From: Phoronis australis
Taxonomy: Eukaryota; Phoronida; Phoronidae
Length of the DNA: 64,000 nucleotides
NCBI GenBank assembly: GCA_002633005.1
Contig: NMRA01000086.1
Coordinates: 738,433 to 802,432 of the forward strand
Direction of reading: 5' to 3'
Below are positions 45,208 to 58,800 of this stretch, piece after piece; position 1 is the first letter of the stretch, and every line of letters begins with the position of its first letter. The notes under the pieces were generated by a model. It had not been told where the DNA came from and ran no database searches. It worked only from the letters and a program-made list of their open reading frames with translations. A program made the position numbers and the translations under genes.

Positions 45208-46606
45208 ATTCCAAGCGCGTTCGGGTCTTACTCGTTAGCGCGTTAGGCGAACGGGTAAATTGAAGACACCCACGATTCCAGAGCTAATGAACATTCACGT
45301 TCAAAACATGACTTCAGAATTCATTGTCATTTTGTCAGTTTATAATGATGTTCAACATCTTTGATTTGGCTGGGTTATTGAGCTTTTAATTACGTGACTT
45401 AAATGGGCCAGTGCACATGGGAGATAAAAATAATAAGGAACATCAGAATCTCAGTCTGATCAAGTCAAGTTTTAGAACCAGATCATAGCAGGCCACTACA
45501 ACTCCAACAAGCGAGATGTTGCACACATCGACAAAGCGAATTGACGCGCTAGATTAACGCGCTGATGTGAAAAAACACAACTGACTGGCATAGAATTCCA
45601 TAGACTTCAGCTAAAACGGGCTGATTTACACAATATTATGCTCATATATCAACATGTAGCTTATATGGCGTGTCATTTAGTGGGAAATGTCGTGGTTGTT
45701 ACTTCAGACGTCACGAGGTCAGCTTTCTTGTATTTTGGTATTTCCTGGTTTTTATTTGAATCTGACTTATGTCCAACGTTTTTGTTGATTATATCATCAC
45801 AGGTTTGATGATATGATCTCTGTAAGTTTCAAGAATTGGTTGGCCATATACACGAATTTGCTTATACCAACTGAAGCTGGACCTTTACAAAGGTGCTGTG
45901 AAATCATCCTGTAATTTTTTGATTTTGCTTACTATGTACCTTAGGAAATAAGAATGAAAATGAGTATGTAGAATATTGCGAATATAGGCGTTTGCGGGTA
46001 ATTGTAGTTGGCTAAAGAACCGAGTAGGTATTAGGAAGGTAGGCGGTAATTAGTAAGAGTAAATTGGCTACGGTAAATACAGTCACCAGATGGCGAGACC
46101 GTCTCGTTCAGGTTTGACTCACTCAGAACTGTCAAACAACAAAGTCGCGGCGATCGACAACATTTCACGAATAAGCTAAAACGTTCGGCAAAGGTAAGCA
46201 GAACCAGTTATGAACAACAGAAATCTCCGCTTGACATTGGTTTTGATGCCCGATATTTCAAAATAATGCCACCCTTTTTCATTTAAAAAGTCGCATCTGG
46301 CTGCCTCGAGTTATTTACCCCTACCCTCCCCCCGATATGCTAGATTTGTGCATACGCTCTTTTGGTTTTTTAAGTTTTTGAATCGAAAATCAATTGCCTT
46401 TTCCTGCCAGCCTGTGATCAGCTTTATCGTTTTTTTGTTATTTTCAGATGGATTAATCAGAAGTCACCATCAAGATCGCTTGACGTGGTTACATTGTATT
46501 TATAACTCGAAATTTAAGGCCAAGGGAAAAATCACGAGCCTTGCATTATAAGGAACCAGTGCGAAGAAGAAAGTGTTAATATAACCTGTTTACTTATTGT
46601 GAAGTC
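45208..46606. other. Upstream region of the integrin alpha gene
   Basis: Expected to hold the promoter and 5'UTR. No TATA box or clear core element could be assigned, and no other gene was seen. Confidence 0.5.
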
Positions 46607-46693
46607 ATGGGAACAGAATGTCCGAAGATTCGTAGTTGCGCAGTGCGCCAAAGGTCTTTCACGTCGAAACTGCACGTGTGTTTACCTGCCAAA

Positions 46694-46888
46694 ATGACGC
46701 TGTTCACTGTTACATTTGCTTTGTTGCTGGCAAACGCTTTTTGTTTCAATCTAGATCTACGGACAAAAGTTGTACATGAACCCAGTGGAGAAAATACCGT
46801 GGCTGGAGGAAATTTAAAATTCAAAATACAAAAGGGGTCGAAGTTTGGATTCTCTGTTGCTCAACATATTGAAGGAACAAATAACTGG
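46694..46888 (+). CDS. ITGA: Integrin alpha exon 1: signal peptide and mature N-terminus
   Basis: The start at 46694 puts a textbook signal peptide directly before FNLD. A roughly 15-residue stretch (GENTVAGGNLKFKIQ) sits where most integrins have only EGPSGS, so blade 1 has a small insertion. The exon ends TG|gtgagt in phase 2. Confidence 0.9.
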
Positions 46889-49800
46889 TGAGTTTGATGA
46901 CAACAAGCTATTATCTTCATTCTGTATGCGCTCTGCCATGAGGTAGGTGTATTTTCCTGACATCTGTAACCTAATGTGCAGATGCCCTGCATCCCACAAA
47001 AACGTCGAACACCGCAGTCCTGGACTAAAGTCGCGGCCTAAAGTCGCGTCCTATCAACTGAAATCCTATTAGCTGTACAGTTCTCACTGACACATTATTG
47101 GACTTCCTGCGTAAGGAACGGGTGAGACTTCACGCCTTTCTTCCACTCTATTGAAAGCTGTGTGATGAAAATGAAAACTCAGTTGTGAATCTTTTCACAA
47201 AAAATCCGCTCCAGTATGCATGACCACAGACAACTTTATTCTGTGTGGTATTTTTGGCCCTTTTAAGTTCCACCAAAAAGGAAGCGAGGTTCCTGGAAAA
47301 GGTGGCAGTACCCTCCACAACATTGACAGTTTTCAGCCCAAAACCACGAACCTCCATGTCAATGCTAGATTCTGAAAGCTAATTTCCTGCAGATTCCAAA
47401 ATCAGATTCAAAAGTGCACGGGTCGGTGATAGAGGTGAGTGGATTGCGGCATAATTTGAAATCTTTTTCTGCAGAATATGTTGGTATGGAACACGGTGAA
47501 GTTTACGAAAACTCGAAGTACGAACGACGCGCTTAAATTCCTTTCGATGTTTAGACATGGACTGAGATCTTTCCGTACGGTAGTATACTCTTTGTTGCGC
47601 TTCCTGTAATCCTGACACTCAGCCTCACATGAGCTGACAGGAAAAGTGTGTTTATCACTCGGATGTCTAAAGGTTATAAATAAAAAGCTTTCAGTGTCGT
47701 TGATAAACCTCATTACTATGTGCCTAAATTTCCCAACGTGACTTCCACATTTTACTGATGGCGGTGAATCTCATGAAATTACGGAAACTTGTTTTTTTCT
47801 TTTGACTTCGTAATAAACCCGCACTAAATACAACTTTTGATTTAAACCAGTCACCACAAAGTCAAGCCGTTGTGAAGTTGGTCTCCAACTGTTCCTAAGT
47901 CAATCTGGAGATGATTTCAGGAATTCGAAAGTATCGACAGTTCGCGTTTTGCTCGAGACCTGGCTCTTCAAGTTCGCTTGTCACGGCGTCTTGTTTTATA
48001 TATTATGGTCTCATTAATAACCATAGCGAATTGTCAGTCTTTGCAAACCCAGAAACCACCTCTATAGTCGTTCTATGATCTGAGAAAGGAACAAGTTGTG
48101 ACCAATTTTACAGCGATAAGTGGTCTAAATTAAAATTTCGCTTCTTGGACCGAACGATAGTTTACAAACTGACAGGAGATTTGATTTGTCTTCGAAGGTG
48201 GCGCATCCGTCTGTGGATGTGACTCACTCAATCAGGATGTGACATCTTGCGTTTGACCTTTCGTTTAGCATCGTGTTTGTTTACAATAAACAAATGAGCT
48301 TGTGGCAGCTGCCTTAGAATCATGAAAGGTTCTGAAAAAAATATTTAAAGTTACTGAGCTCACTGTGCAAGAATGAAGATTTCGTGAAGTTATTGAAAAA
48401 ACATGTGCTTTTGAGTCGGGTGTACATGTAAATCTCTAACATTCATGTGAGCCATAAGTCCAGATGGCCGGTAAGGTATCGGGGGGGGGGGGGGGGGGGG
48501 GGGNGGAAACTCTTTGAGTCCCCCTAAGTGCAACTGTGCACATTGATTTCTTATCTCATGAAGGCTATCCGAAGCAATTGAAGAATTAAATATTTTTCTC
48601 AGAACAAATACGGAAAATGCGAGAAAGAAGTTAGTCTAATTTTAGGGGATAAAATTAATATCTGGTTACAAGACCTGGAAGAATTTCAAAAAGCGTTGGT
48701 CCACGACTTCTGACGCCCAAAGTGCTCTTGCGCGAATACGTAAGATTTTGCGAAATATCGCCATCGGATGCCCGAAGAAATACGGAACAGCATAAAGTGG
48801 TCACACTAGCTTCATTCGCGAGATTCTTGCGTCAGTACCGCGGAGCTCACAGGACTTCGTGCCTCGGTTAGTGTTCTCGAGACATGTGGCATTTGGTTTT
48901 TGATGGGTTGCGTTCACTAGATCTTTAGCAAGATTTTCAGTTTTGCGAGAAAGAAAGCAAGAGTCACGCGACACTGTCGCCGACACGGAACTCATTCCCC
49001 CGGTGAGACGGGAGCTTATTCTTGGTAGTGGCGGATTGACGTCGAGGCCGGAAATTTCGTATTAGTGGAGAACATTCACGGTAGAAGTCTTTTATAGATA
49101 TGAGTTATTTCTTCTATTCTGTTGTGTCCCCATGCAAGACGAGAATCCCAGCAAGTTCTGAAGCCCCTATCGCCGGCAGGCCCGAAGTAACCGAGACTGA
49201 TCAGTGAGCTGCAATGCTATCCAATGAGCTACCGTATATCATAGTTATATTTGTCTCATTGATGCTACCATTGATCGAGAGCAGTCAAATGAGTAAACAA
49301 ACATCACCCAATGAAAACAAATCCCGTGATTAATCTTGAGAAATTTGATGTTACTCAAAACTGAACCCAGTAAATTTGTGTCGCAATGAAAAAAAATAAA
49401 ATTAAAAAAAAATAATGTTAGAAAAATTGCCTGCAAAAAATACTGATTTGAGGAAATTGTCGCAACCATGCTGTTTTCTTTTCGCTTTTGTCTTGATTCA
49501 CGTAACGCAGCCAAGACTCTTTCGCTTGGTGTAAAGCAGTGATACAGCTTCGCGTTGATGCCAGATGGGTAAATAACTGTCCAAATAAAATCTGACACAA
49601 AATTAGTGTCACTAAAAACTATACTCTACCTTGAATAAACTAATTATTTGCCAATTTTGGAAAAATTGGCGTTCCGGCTACCGTTCCATTTTGTTACAAG
49701 TTTTAGTTATATCAGCTATACCGAATTTCAGAATAAATTTTGCTAAGCTGCCATCGTCTCCCGAGAGATGTCGCAAAGAATTTAAGAAATGGCGCGTGCG

Positions 49801-52800
49801 CTAATTGTTACGAGCATGGGCCTACTGTTTTCGAAACGATGACAGACTTTCTTGTTACAAAAGGGCGGAGAGTTATGCAAGAAAATGCCGTTTATTAGAT
49901 TTTTCATCTGAAAGGGCTGGAACGGGCAAGGTGAGCGTCGGTTGACTCCAAGATTTTGCATGGCACCCGCCGGTCGACGGTTAGCTCCACATGTTTTGGA
50001 TTAGGCAATGTCTGGCAATGACCATCGGCTCTGTTTGACTGTCAGTGTTGGCGATGGTCATTGCATAGTTTTGGATACGAGTTTCACGATGAAGTGACGA
50101 TCAGAACTATCCGCGTGGAATTTCGGGGTCTAAAGAAGCTCAACACAGTAGTGGTACCAGCTGTATTTTGACGATGGTCTTCATACAGCTAGCTGACTTA
50201 GTGTACAGCTTTGACTTTGTACCAAGTTCAAGGCTAGTCTGTCGGCTGCACTTGCCATCAGTTGGAAAACTGGGACAACTGCTTAGTTACTACTGTAGTG
50301 ATGACAAAAACAGATGGATGTTTAGGAGTTTCTGTATATCAGTGAGCCCTGTGCAGGGCTGCCCCTATTGCAGATCTTACTGTCTCGGCCATCTGTACCA
50401 GAACTAAGGTCATCCAACGAACCATATTATTCCAATACTGAACTACATAGGCGGATTTAGGGGGGGGGGGGGGNCCCCCTTGGCTGCCGCAAAAAAATAA
50501 AACAGTAAGAGCGTAGGGAAATGTTGAGTTTATTAATTAACCCCAGTAATTAAAATAATATGGATGAAAACAGATTTAAATGTGTGCAGTTTTAGTGTTG
50601 GGGGGGGGCTCAAATCCAATTTCAAGTGTCAAATTTGGAACACGGCGCATTCATAACTAAACTATGACTAAGTATAGGCTCTCCCGCGATATCCCAGGCG
50701 ACCAGCAGTGGCGCTGCGCACTACGACTCGGTTTCCGTCGTCTGCTCCACTGTGCAATGAAGAAAATTTACTTCATTTTTTAAAGAAAATGGAACCTGAG
50801 TGACGATGAAAAAACAGGAGCTGCTGGTAAGATGTGAATTTTAATCGAAGCCTTAGTGAATCACTAAGAAACTCGCAATACTCTCTTAATGACTTAATGT
50901 CAAACCTTATCTTAAGACGATTTCCAAAGCAAAGCAATTATTGCCAACAAGAAAAACGGATTTGGTCTTTTTGGCATTTGAAGACTATTTTAAATACGAC
51001 AAATTTGTTAAGAATCGATGGCACAAAACGTGTAACAAACATTACAAAAAAGTAGGTTTCGCGCGCAAACGCTGTGGACCATAAACAAGTAGGTCTCTTA
51101 GTATGAGATTAGTAGTTAAATTGTGGTGGTGTAGTGGTAACGCACGCGTGCGCTATGCACCAGGTCGTGAGTTCTAGTCTGCTTCACTCGTTTTCCGTGT
51201 TTTTTTGCCTTTTTTTTCTTGGATAATACTTCAGGAATCGAGGAAAATGCTTGATTTTTAGAGGTAAAAACAGGAAAATTTCCTGGGCAAACCCCCCTCC
51301 CGACCTCCCCCCATTCANCAACATGACAGTCCAGTCTGCAGTAGGACAGTGCTGGCTGGGTCAGTCTGGGTCAACTAGGCATTACCAAAATAAAGTGAAC
51401 TGAAAGCCAGCCAGCTGCCTCCTTTCATAGGTGACCGAAGGAACAACGGCATTCGAAAATCTCGAATAATTCAAAAGTAGACGTTGTAGCGCAAAATGGA
51501 AAATATCGTCTGAAAGCCCGTCCACAACTCTACGTACTTTGATAGAGCATACAATCAACTACAATAAAGAACAATGGATGGCACAACATTACGGACGAGG
51601 CATGCTTTACAGTAGGACAGTGCTGGCTGGGTCAGTCTGGGTCAACTAGGCATAACCAAAACAAAGTGAGCTGAAAGCCAGCCAGCTGCGTGTGACCGAA
51701 GGAACAAGGGTATCCGAAAATCTCGAATAATTCAAAAACTAGATGTCGTAGCGCAAAATGGAAAATATCTCCTGAAAGCCCGTTCAAAATTCTATCTAAA
51801 GTGATAGTTTGGCAAAAATCCAAAAAATTTTCGAGAAAATTGAAAATTTGCCGTTTTTTTTTGAAATTCAAAGTCAAATAACTCGAAAACAGTAAGTCTG
51901 AGGAATACGCTCTCGTAGACTTTTTGAAAGGCCATACTTCAAGAAATCCACATGCAAAAATTCACGTTATTTGCTCTTCCATAAAAATGCGACACCAGAG
52001 CGATTGAAACCGTGTGAACATGCCCCACAGCCGCCATCTTGAAAGTGACTTCCGGTTCAATAATTTTTTATAAAAGCTTATTAAACTCAACAAACACGTG
52101 ACCAGTTTGAAAGTAATTGGTTTGCAAATACGCCCTCTACAGGAGAAAACGTTATTGGCCATATTTCGGGGTGCGCATGCGCCACGTCCAATATTTCCGC
52201 CGTCTTAAACCGGAAGTCAACGATTTTCTGCACAATTGTGGCACATGCGTTCTAATATATTCGTACCGATTTTCAGCCATGTTGGTCAAAATGCGGCGTC
52301 TACGAGTATTTGACTGTGAAATCGGATACAAAGTGGCGGCCACGTCCGCCATTTTGTATCCGATCATGACCAAAAACGTTCCAGCAGTTCCCGATCTACA
52401 CGTTGTGTGCAAATTTCGTGAAAATGGGACGAAAATTGCGACCTGTAGAGAGCGGAAAAAAAAGAAAACTCCCTGTCAGACCAACATACTTGACGGAATT
52501 CTAATGACGGTCACGCTTAATTGTTACTAGGCAATGTACTAATTATATGACATAAGGCCATTTTGGTATGCAGTGTTGAGCAACCAAAGGTGTCGGTGAG
52601 TAACATTGGTGCTTCAGCACGTGTGGCCAAGGGGGCGGAGTTGGCCCGCTGACTGGACATCTTGCCTCGCACTACTCTATTACGTCAACTCAACTTTGCC
52701 TGTAGCACAATATTTTGTGTATAGTCTTGACACAGCTAGCTGACTCATTATACTGGAACTTGATGACTGTAGCCAGCACCTGGCAAAATTTCCAAATCAC

Positions 52801-55800
52801 CACTTTGAGTTAGTTTGTGATGGTCCTGCATTGACCTTGAGACATACTGGTTTGCTCAGGCGAAAGCAGGACGAAAATGACGTCCAATTTTCCGTTCAGC
52901 TTAGAGGTTAGCAGACAATCAGAAAACATTGGTCGGGCCCTGCCAGGCTGGTTGACTGAGCTAGTGGGTAAACTCTATTTGCAACGAAACTTACATCAAA
53001 GTTCAGAACGTCTACCTACATCCCTCCCCACTTAGTTTCAACACCACATAGTTACACACAATAGTTACCTACCTGGCTCCTTCCTTATCAGCCGACCGCT
53101 GCATGGCTGATTAATAGGAACTTGTGTTTCAAGTGTTCACACATATGGCTATTTGCCCCACACTTGTAAGTGGAATTGGTGCACCCAAGCAGTTCAAGCA
53201 CGCCAGAATGCAAACGAGTGGCCACAGTGACCTTACTTCACTGTATAAATCCATGGCATTTTATCATTCCTGGTTATAATGTACACTTGGCACAAAGTAT
53301 ATTTTACATTATTAAAAGGGATACTGAACCCACCGTCATCCTTATAAATAGGCCGGCCTACTAACAGTAGTCGTAAACCAACCTTGTATGAGCTGAGTAT
53401 TGTATACCAACAGTACCAACTACGACTTTCTGCCAAATTTTCTAAAATAGTGCTTTGTAAGTCGTCAAAAGAGCACCTCCAGGGCTCGATTCGATGACCT
53501 ACAGGCTACAGGTCATTTAATGTGACCTCAGATTCTGTTTGGTGACCTGGTAAAAGTCAAAGGACGCCACATATTCGCCACCACGCTTGCAAGCACGCAC
53601 TAAAAATGCCACAGGAAGTACACAGGGTAAGCAGACGAACATCAGAATCGTTCGGTGAAAATTGAAATCGTCTGCTTCAGCTGGGAAGTGGGTGGTATAT
53701 ATGGGTACAAAAGGGGACATTGGTCGTCAGGAAGCACGTATGATGCACTTAATTGTCCTTTCAAGCCAAAAGAAAAAAAGAAGTAAAATAAAAATGCCAA
53801 CCGGGGTGGTCGAGTTCGCTGGCTTTTCATGTCAGGTAACTTGTTTATTTTTCCGGCTATTCAATAAGGTTTGGTGACCTCATTTCCTGTTCGTTGGCCT
53901 GGGAATATTTCACATCATGTAGTCTTTCATCTATGGTCGCATTTGACGAGTTGTTATGCTAAGCGTCGAGCCCTGTAGGCCTACCCACAAAAGTTTGGAG
54001 CCAATGGTGCAAACTCCCTACATAAGCACAAATTTTAAGATGAGTGCGTAAGTAAATACAGACATGTTAAACCCGATGTTTCTGTTCATTGCTTAAACAA
54101 TGCATTTTGACGTGTACCTACACAGTTCGTTTTCCATTTGTGTCGCCTTGAAAATGGTTTAAGTAATAAACTGAAACGTCAGGTTTAACATGTCTGTATT
54201 TACTGACGCACTCATCTTAAAATTGGTGCTTCTGTTTTGGCCTAAAATGAATGTGATTAATCTCCTTACATAAGTTGTCAGCGCAACATGTTAAATGTTG
54301 CTGAAAGTACGTCCAATTTTTTCACATGTAAAACAGAAGAATGAAGAAAAATGCTTGTTGAGTTTGTGGGATTGCACTTTAGACGTATGTTGGTTAATTT
54401 TCGATGTGCAATTCAATTGTGGTATATATGACACAATTCTGCACTAAATCCCTTCAGGTCATGTGTGTGGACTTCCAACCATGTACTTGTTGGTTTACCG
54501 TTTAGGCCCTACCAAACATACTTAGTGCATGGAGACGACCTACCCAAAAGCAATGTAATAGATTCTTGAGTTGTATGGATTGAAATTAGCTGTAATGTAT
54601 CTCCTACTCCTACACACCTGGAAACCAATGATTAAATGTTTGATTGATTCAAGGTAATAACATCAAGCTCACGAGCAGGAATTATAGTGAGATCGAGAAC
54701 AAGACTAATCAATGGTTTGGTGCAACACTGGCTTCCACGGGCCCCAATGGTGATGTTGTGGTAAGCCGTTTTGCATTTTTGCTTATCTACCTTCAGAGGA
54801 GTGTCTGTACTGATAAAAGTTCGTTACACTTAGGTAAACCCAAGAGAATAATCTCTGCCTTTTGGAAATGAAGTTTGGTGAAGAAATTTAAGTAGGTCTA
54901 TAGCAGGGTGACTGGTGATGAGGGTGGATCGATTTTCCACTCAAGTTTTTGTGAAAACTTCAGGAGTAGGAAGTGCTCATGATGCAATTTGAAACCAAAA
55001 GCTTTGTAATTTAAATAATTCAAACCGCAGTTTTAGTTTAAGTTCTTAGGTTAAAGTAAAATTGAAGTTTGTCTTTATGCCTGACAGATTTGGTTAAACC
55101 CATGTTCTGTTTAAGAAGGGAGTGTTTGATTTTAATCACATACCACTCTAAAGATCTAACTGATAAATTTCTTAATCATATGCGAAGTAATTTCTGGGTT
55201 TGCAAAAAATAGAAGTTGTTAGGCCCATTCCTTGAGATCATGCCTAGCTGAAAATGACATACCACAAACTCAAGGGTTAATACCCATGCTCGGGTAATCG
55301 CCCATCCCTGACGTTTTACCAGTCTTCAGTTTAAGCATGCACTGCTTGGGTAATCGCCCACCCCCCTGTTTCAGGGTTTATCAATTAAGCATATGGAGAA
55401 TTTCTCACTTACACTGGTCATCACTCAGATTCCCTCAGCCCCAGACAACTTTTATGATGCCTATTCAGCACGCCCTTTGTATTCATGTACATCTGAGCTA
55501 ATGAAGTGGAAAGGTAATAGGGAGCTCTATGGTCTCAACAATGATGGTTGTTTTTACACCCAAATTGCTTTTCTCTGGCATGTGCACAGTTACAGCCTGC
55601 AACTGTGGAGAGTAGTTTTAACTTGGTACATTTTAAATATTACAAAATAACTAAAAATGTAATTTGTGTTTATCTTGACCAAGGGCCACTTCCCAAAGGA
55701 ATGGTTTTAAATATTTTCATTATTTCATTTTTAATACTCCTGTGTACTTATTTTTTTCTTACCGGGATCGGATTGGTATCTTTTTATTTAATTTTTAAAC

Positions 55801-58800
55801 TTGAAGTACCAAAACTGTGGTAGATTTTGATCGCCAGAGAAACTTAGGCATACACTAAATATTTCATAGCGAACAAAACATTAGTTCATGTTTGATTTTT
55901 ATTAGAACTCGAATATGGTGATAGCCAAATTGAAGATTTAGAATCTCTGGACAATTTCGATTGCACTGACTATATAACTATTCTAGCTTTTTGTAAATTA
56001 TAAAAAATGAAGAGTGTGCACAAGTTGAAAACAACTGTTTCCTAGTGAAAAGTCTGGTTAAACGAGATTGAAAGAATATTGAAAGAATAATCCAGTTGTG
56101 ATATTGTTAACTCTGATCTGCGTTTGTAAATCCACCAAATGTATCGGGATGAACGGTTGTTTATCTTCAACCGTATCCAATGGTTGTAGTTTTTAGCCTA
56201 TTAGTTCATTGATTTTTGAAAATCGACAATCTTATTTGGTTGTTTTTCCCAGCTGAATACCACCGTGACGTTTGCTTTTAACGAAAATCACTGGTTAATG
56301 CATTTTGAAAATTGGACAATGCGGTCATCACAACTGTATCCGTCTCCGGAGCCGCGCTCTCTGATTCTGGTACAAGCCACTCAGGAGGACGAGCGCTGAA
56401 AATTCCCCCATATCTTTAGAAATGCGTGACATCCCTGTAAATGCAAGCGTGTTATTCAGGGCATATGCTCACAGGGCATTAACCCGCAAGTTTACGGTAC
56501 AACAAGCCAACTTAGGCTAGCCTGAAGCGCAAAGGAACTCCAGTTCTTCAAATGCCGTGAAATCCACCTACAATCTGACTATAGGAACAATTTTAGACCA
56601 ATGGTCGAAATCAGACGTATGTTTTTTCGTGATAGAAGACATGCCTGTGTTCATATAGCCATTGAATAATGTCATCAAAAATGTTGAGTGATTAATGATG
56701 CCATGATGTTCACAGTTGGCTCTTTTATGCAGGCCTGTGCTCCCCGATACATTTACTTCTCCAACGCGATCAACAAGCGCGAACCAATTGGACAGTGTTT
56801 TCAGGTCAACGCCAGATTTGAAAGCCCGAAAGGATTGTCACCGTGCCGAGAGGGTAAGACCCTTCTTTCATTTGGTTGCCTAGTAAATGAATGGGGATCT
56901 CGAAATTAACTAGGTGTTGCTAGTGGAGCAAGGAGTAGAAGTGCCTGCACTCCGGCAATAACATTTCGGGTCCTAGCTGTTGCAGGAACGTCCCCTTGTT
57001 GTTGAACTACTGGCTCTCTGCTCTCAATCTGTTCACCTGGGGAATATCAAAACAATCGTTACCAGTTGGTGGAACATATAACGAGCTACAAATTTGTTCA
57101 AGTTTATTGGTGAACATTACCCTTTTGAAAGTGTTTTGGTCAGTTTGGCACGAAGCATTTTGAATCTTAAAGTCAAGTTAATACAAAAGAAGGATTATCC
57201 AAACCATAAGTGTGGCACTGTGAGCGTGCGCGAGTTTCGAAAATTTCAGCCGGTCGTTGTTGTTTGTGTTTTCTGGCTTTTCGATTCTGATGATTGTGCT
57301 CAACGACAGACGCCTGCCGATTGTCAGTCCCAACTGCACGCAATGATTTGCCATTTCAGTTGGGCAATGATGCCAGAAAATGTATTAAAATTATCAGCAA
57401 TTCAACCGATCACACACACAATGTTAGCATGAAATGGCACATTTGTTGTTTGAAGAAATGTTTAATTTTGTTATTTTAAAAACCTACTTAACGGCTCAAA
57501 ATACCTTTCAAGTTTAGGGAAAATGCCTTCAGAAACTGCAACATTTCCGTTAAAGCCACAAAACACCTGCTTGCTGTAATAATTCACTTTTGAATTGGAC
57601 ATTAATTTTGACTTTGCTTTTCACAAGAAATGATTGTGTGATTAAGGATACATTAGTGCTGAGAACGAAGGGAACATACTTACACAGGGTTGTGAATGTT
57701 TTTTGGCTTTAAGAGACAGAAATGGTTACCGTTAACAGCTGCATGAAGACCTGCTTATTGAACAGTACAGCACGCATGGTTTATCGACACAGCTCGGGTC
57801 TTTAAACTTGCCCACTTGTAACAACTTAGTAAATACAATCACCAACACTGCAGGCTATATTGATGAAAACACTTAATTCAAAAAGCTGTCATAATAAACA
57901 ACCTTTGGTCAACTGTCATTTGTATGCTCTGCATCTGCATTGTTTGCGCGAATGAAGGCGGGAAGGAAATTGTTCCTTATTGCAGCATATGGATTTCTAA
58001 CATAAATTGTTCAATTTTACTGAGAATTCCAGTCTATTCGAAGCGTTTGAGATGAAATCCCTTATCTTGCAAATTTCATGAGAGCTTTTAACTGGTATAA
58101 TTTCAACTTGTTACACGCTCACATATAAATGCGCGAGTGTGTGGTCCCATCATTCAGGTCTGGAATTGTGTCCTGGTCTATGTGTGGCGTCCGTGGCTAT
58201 TTCCCATAACCCTTTTATCATCATGAAATTTAGCAGAATCCTGTCAGCTGCTGACATCAGTTTCCGAACAGATCTCATCTTCGCTGCTGCTCCAACTCTT
58301 AAGTCAGAGCTATAGCTAACCAGATTCCATCAGATGAAATTTTACGCAGTTTGGAAATTTGCTCTTTAAAAGGAGAGAATGACACACGCCCATGTTTGGA
58401 TAGATCAAAGCTGTAGGTTTTTCCATGCGGCAGCCGGCCTATCCATCTGCTAAACCCCTGGGAAGAATCACCATGAAGTTCATAAGACGGGTTCCCATTG
58501 AGAAAACAGTGGGACTAATGTTGATATTGATGGATCCGACTTCTTCAATGCTCCGTGTTGGTTAATTAACTTTTCTTTTTATCTATAGTGCCATCCACAC
58601 ACAGACTTACCCTCCTTGAACGAGTTGTCAGTAGGTTTGAGGGCTGTCTGGATGCTATTTAAACTAGTGCAACTTGTCCCACTTGCGATAACTTACTCCA
58701 TCGAGGTAGGGTAACTATTTCTGGGTAACTTGCGCCACTTGCTGTGTGGCCTCAAACCAAGGGAAAGGCGGAAGTAATTATCAGCTGCCTATTAGCGTAG

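Noticed and set aside
48115-48198. Splice-bounded frame containing IVYKL, considered for integrin exon 2
   Set aside because: Its exit phase (2) does not match the required phase 1 and it has no VGAP motif.
51124-51190. Functional tRNA gene
   Set aside because: A- and B-box-like words are present, but no convincing acceptor stem, and the segment is part of a repeated mobile element.
52117-52530. 137-codon + strand open frame
   Set aside because: It overlaps a strong hairpin and repeat-rich sequence; no recognisable domain.
53168-53214. Candidate integrin exon 2 (frame containing GIGAPKQ)
   Set aside because: It has the GAP tripeptide and could be phased with a weak donor, but lacks the VYxC segment, is very short and has poor splice sites.
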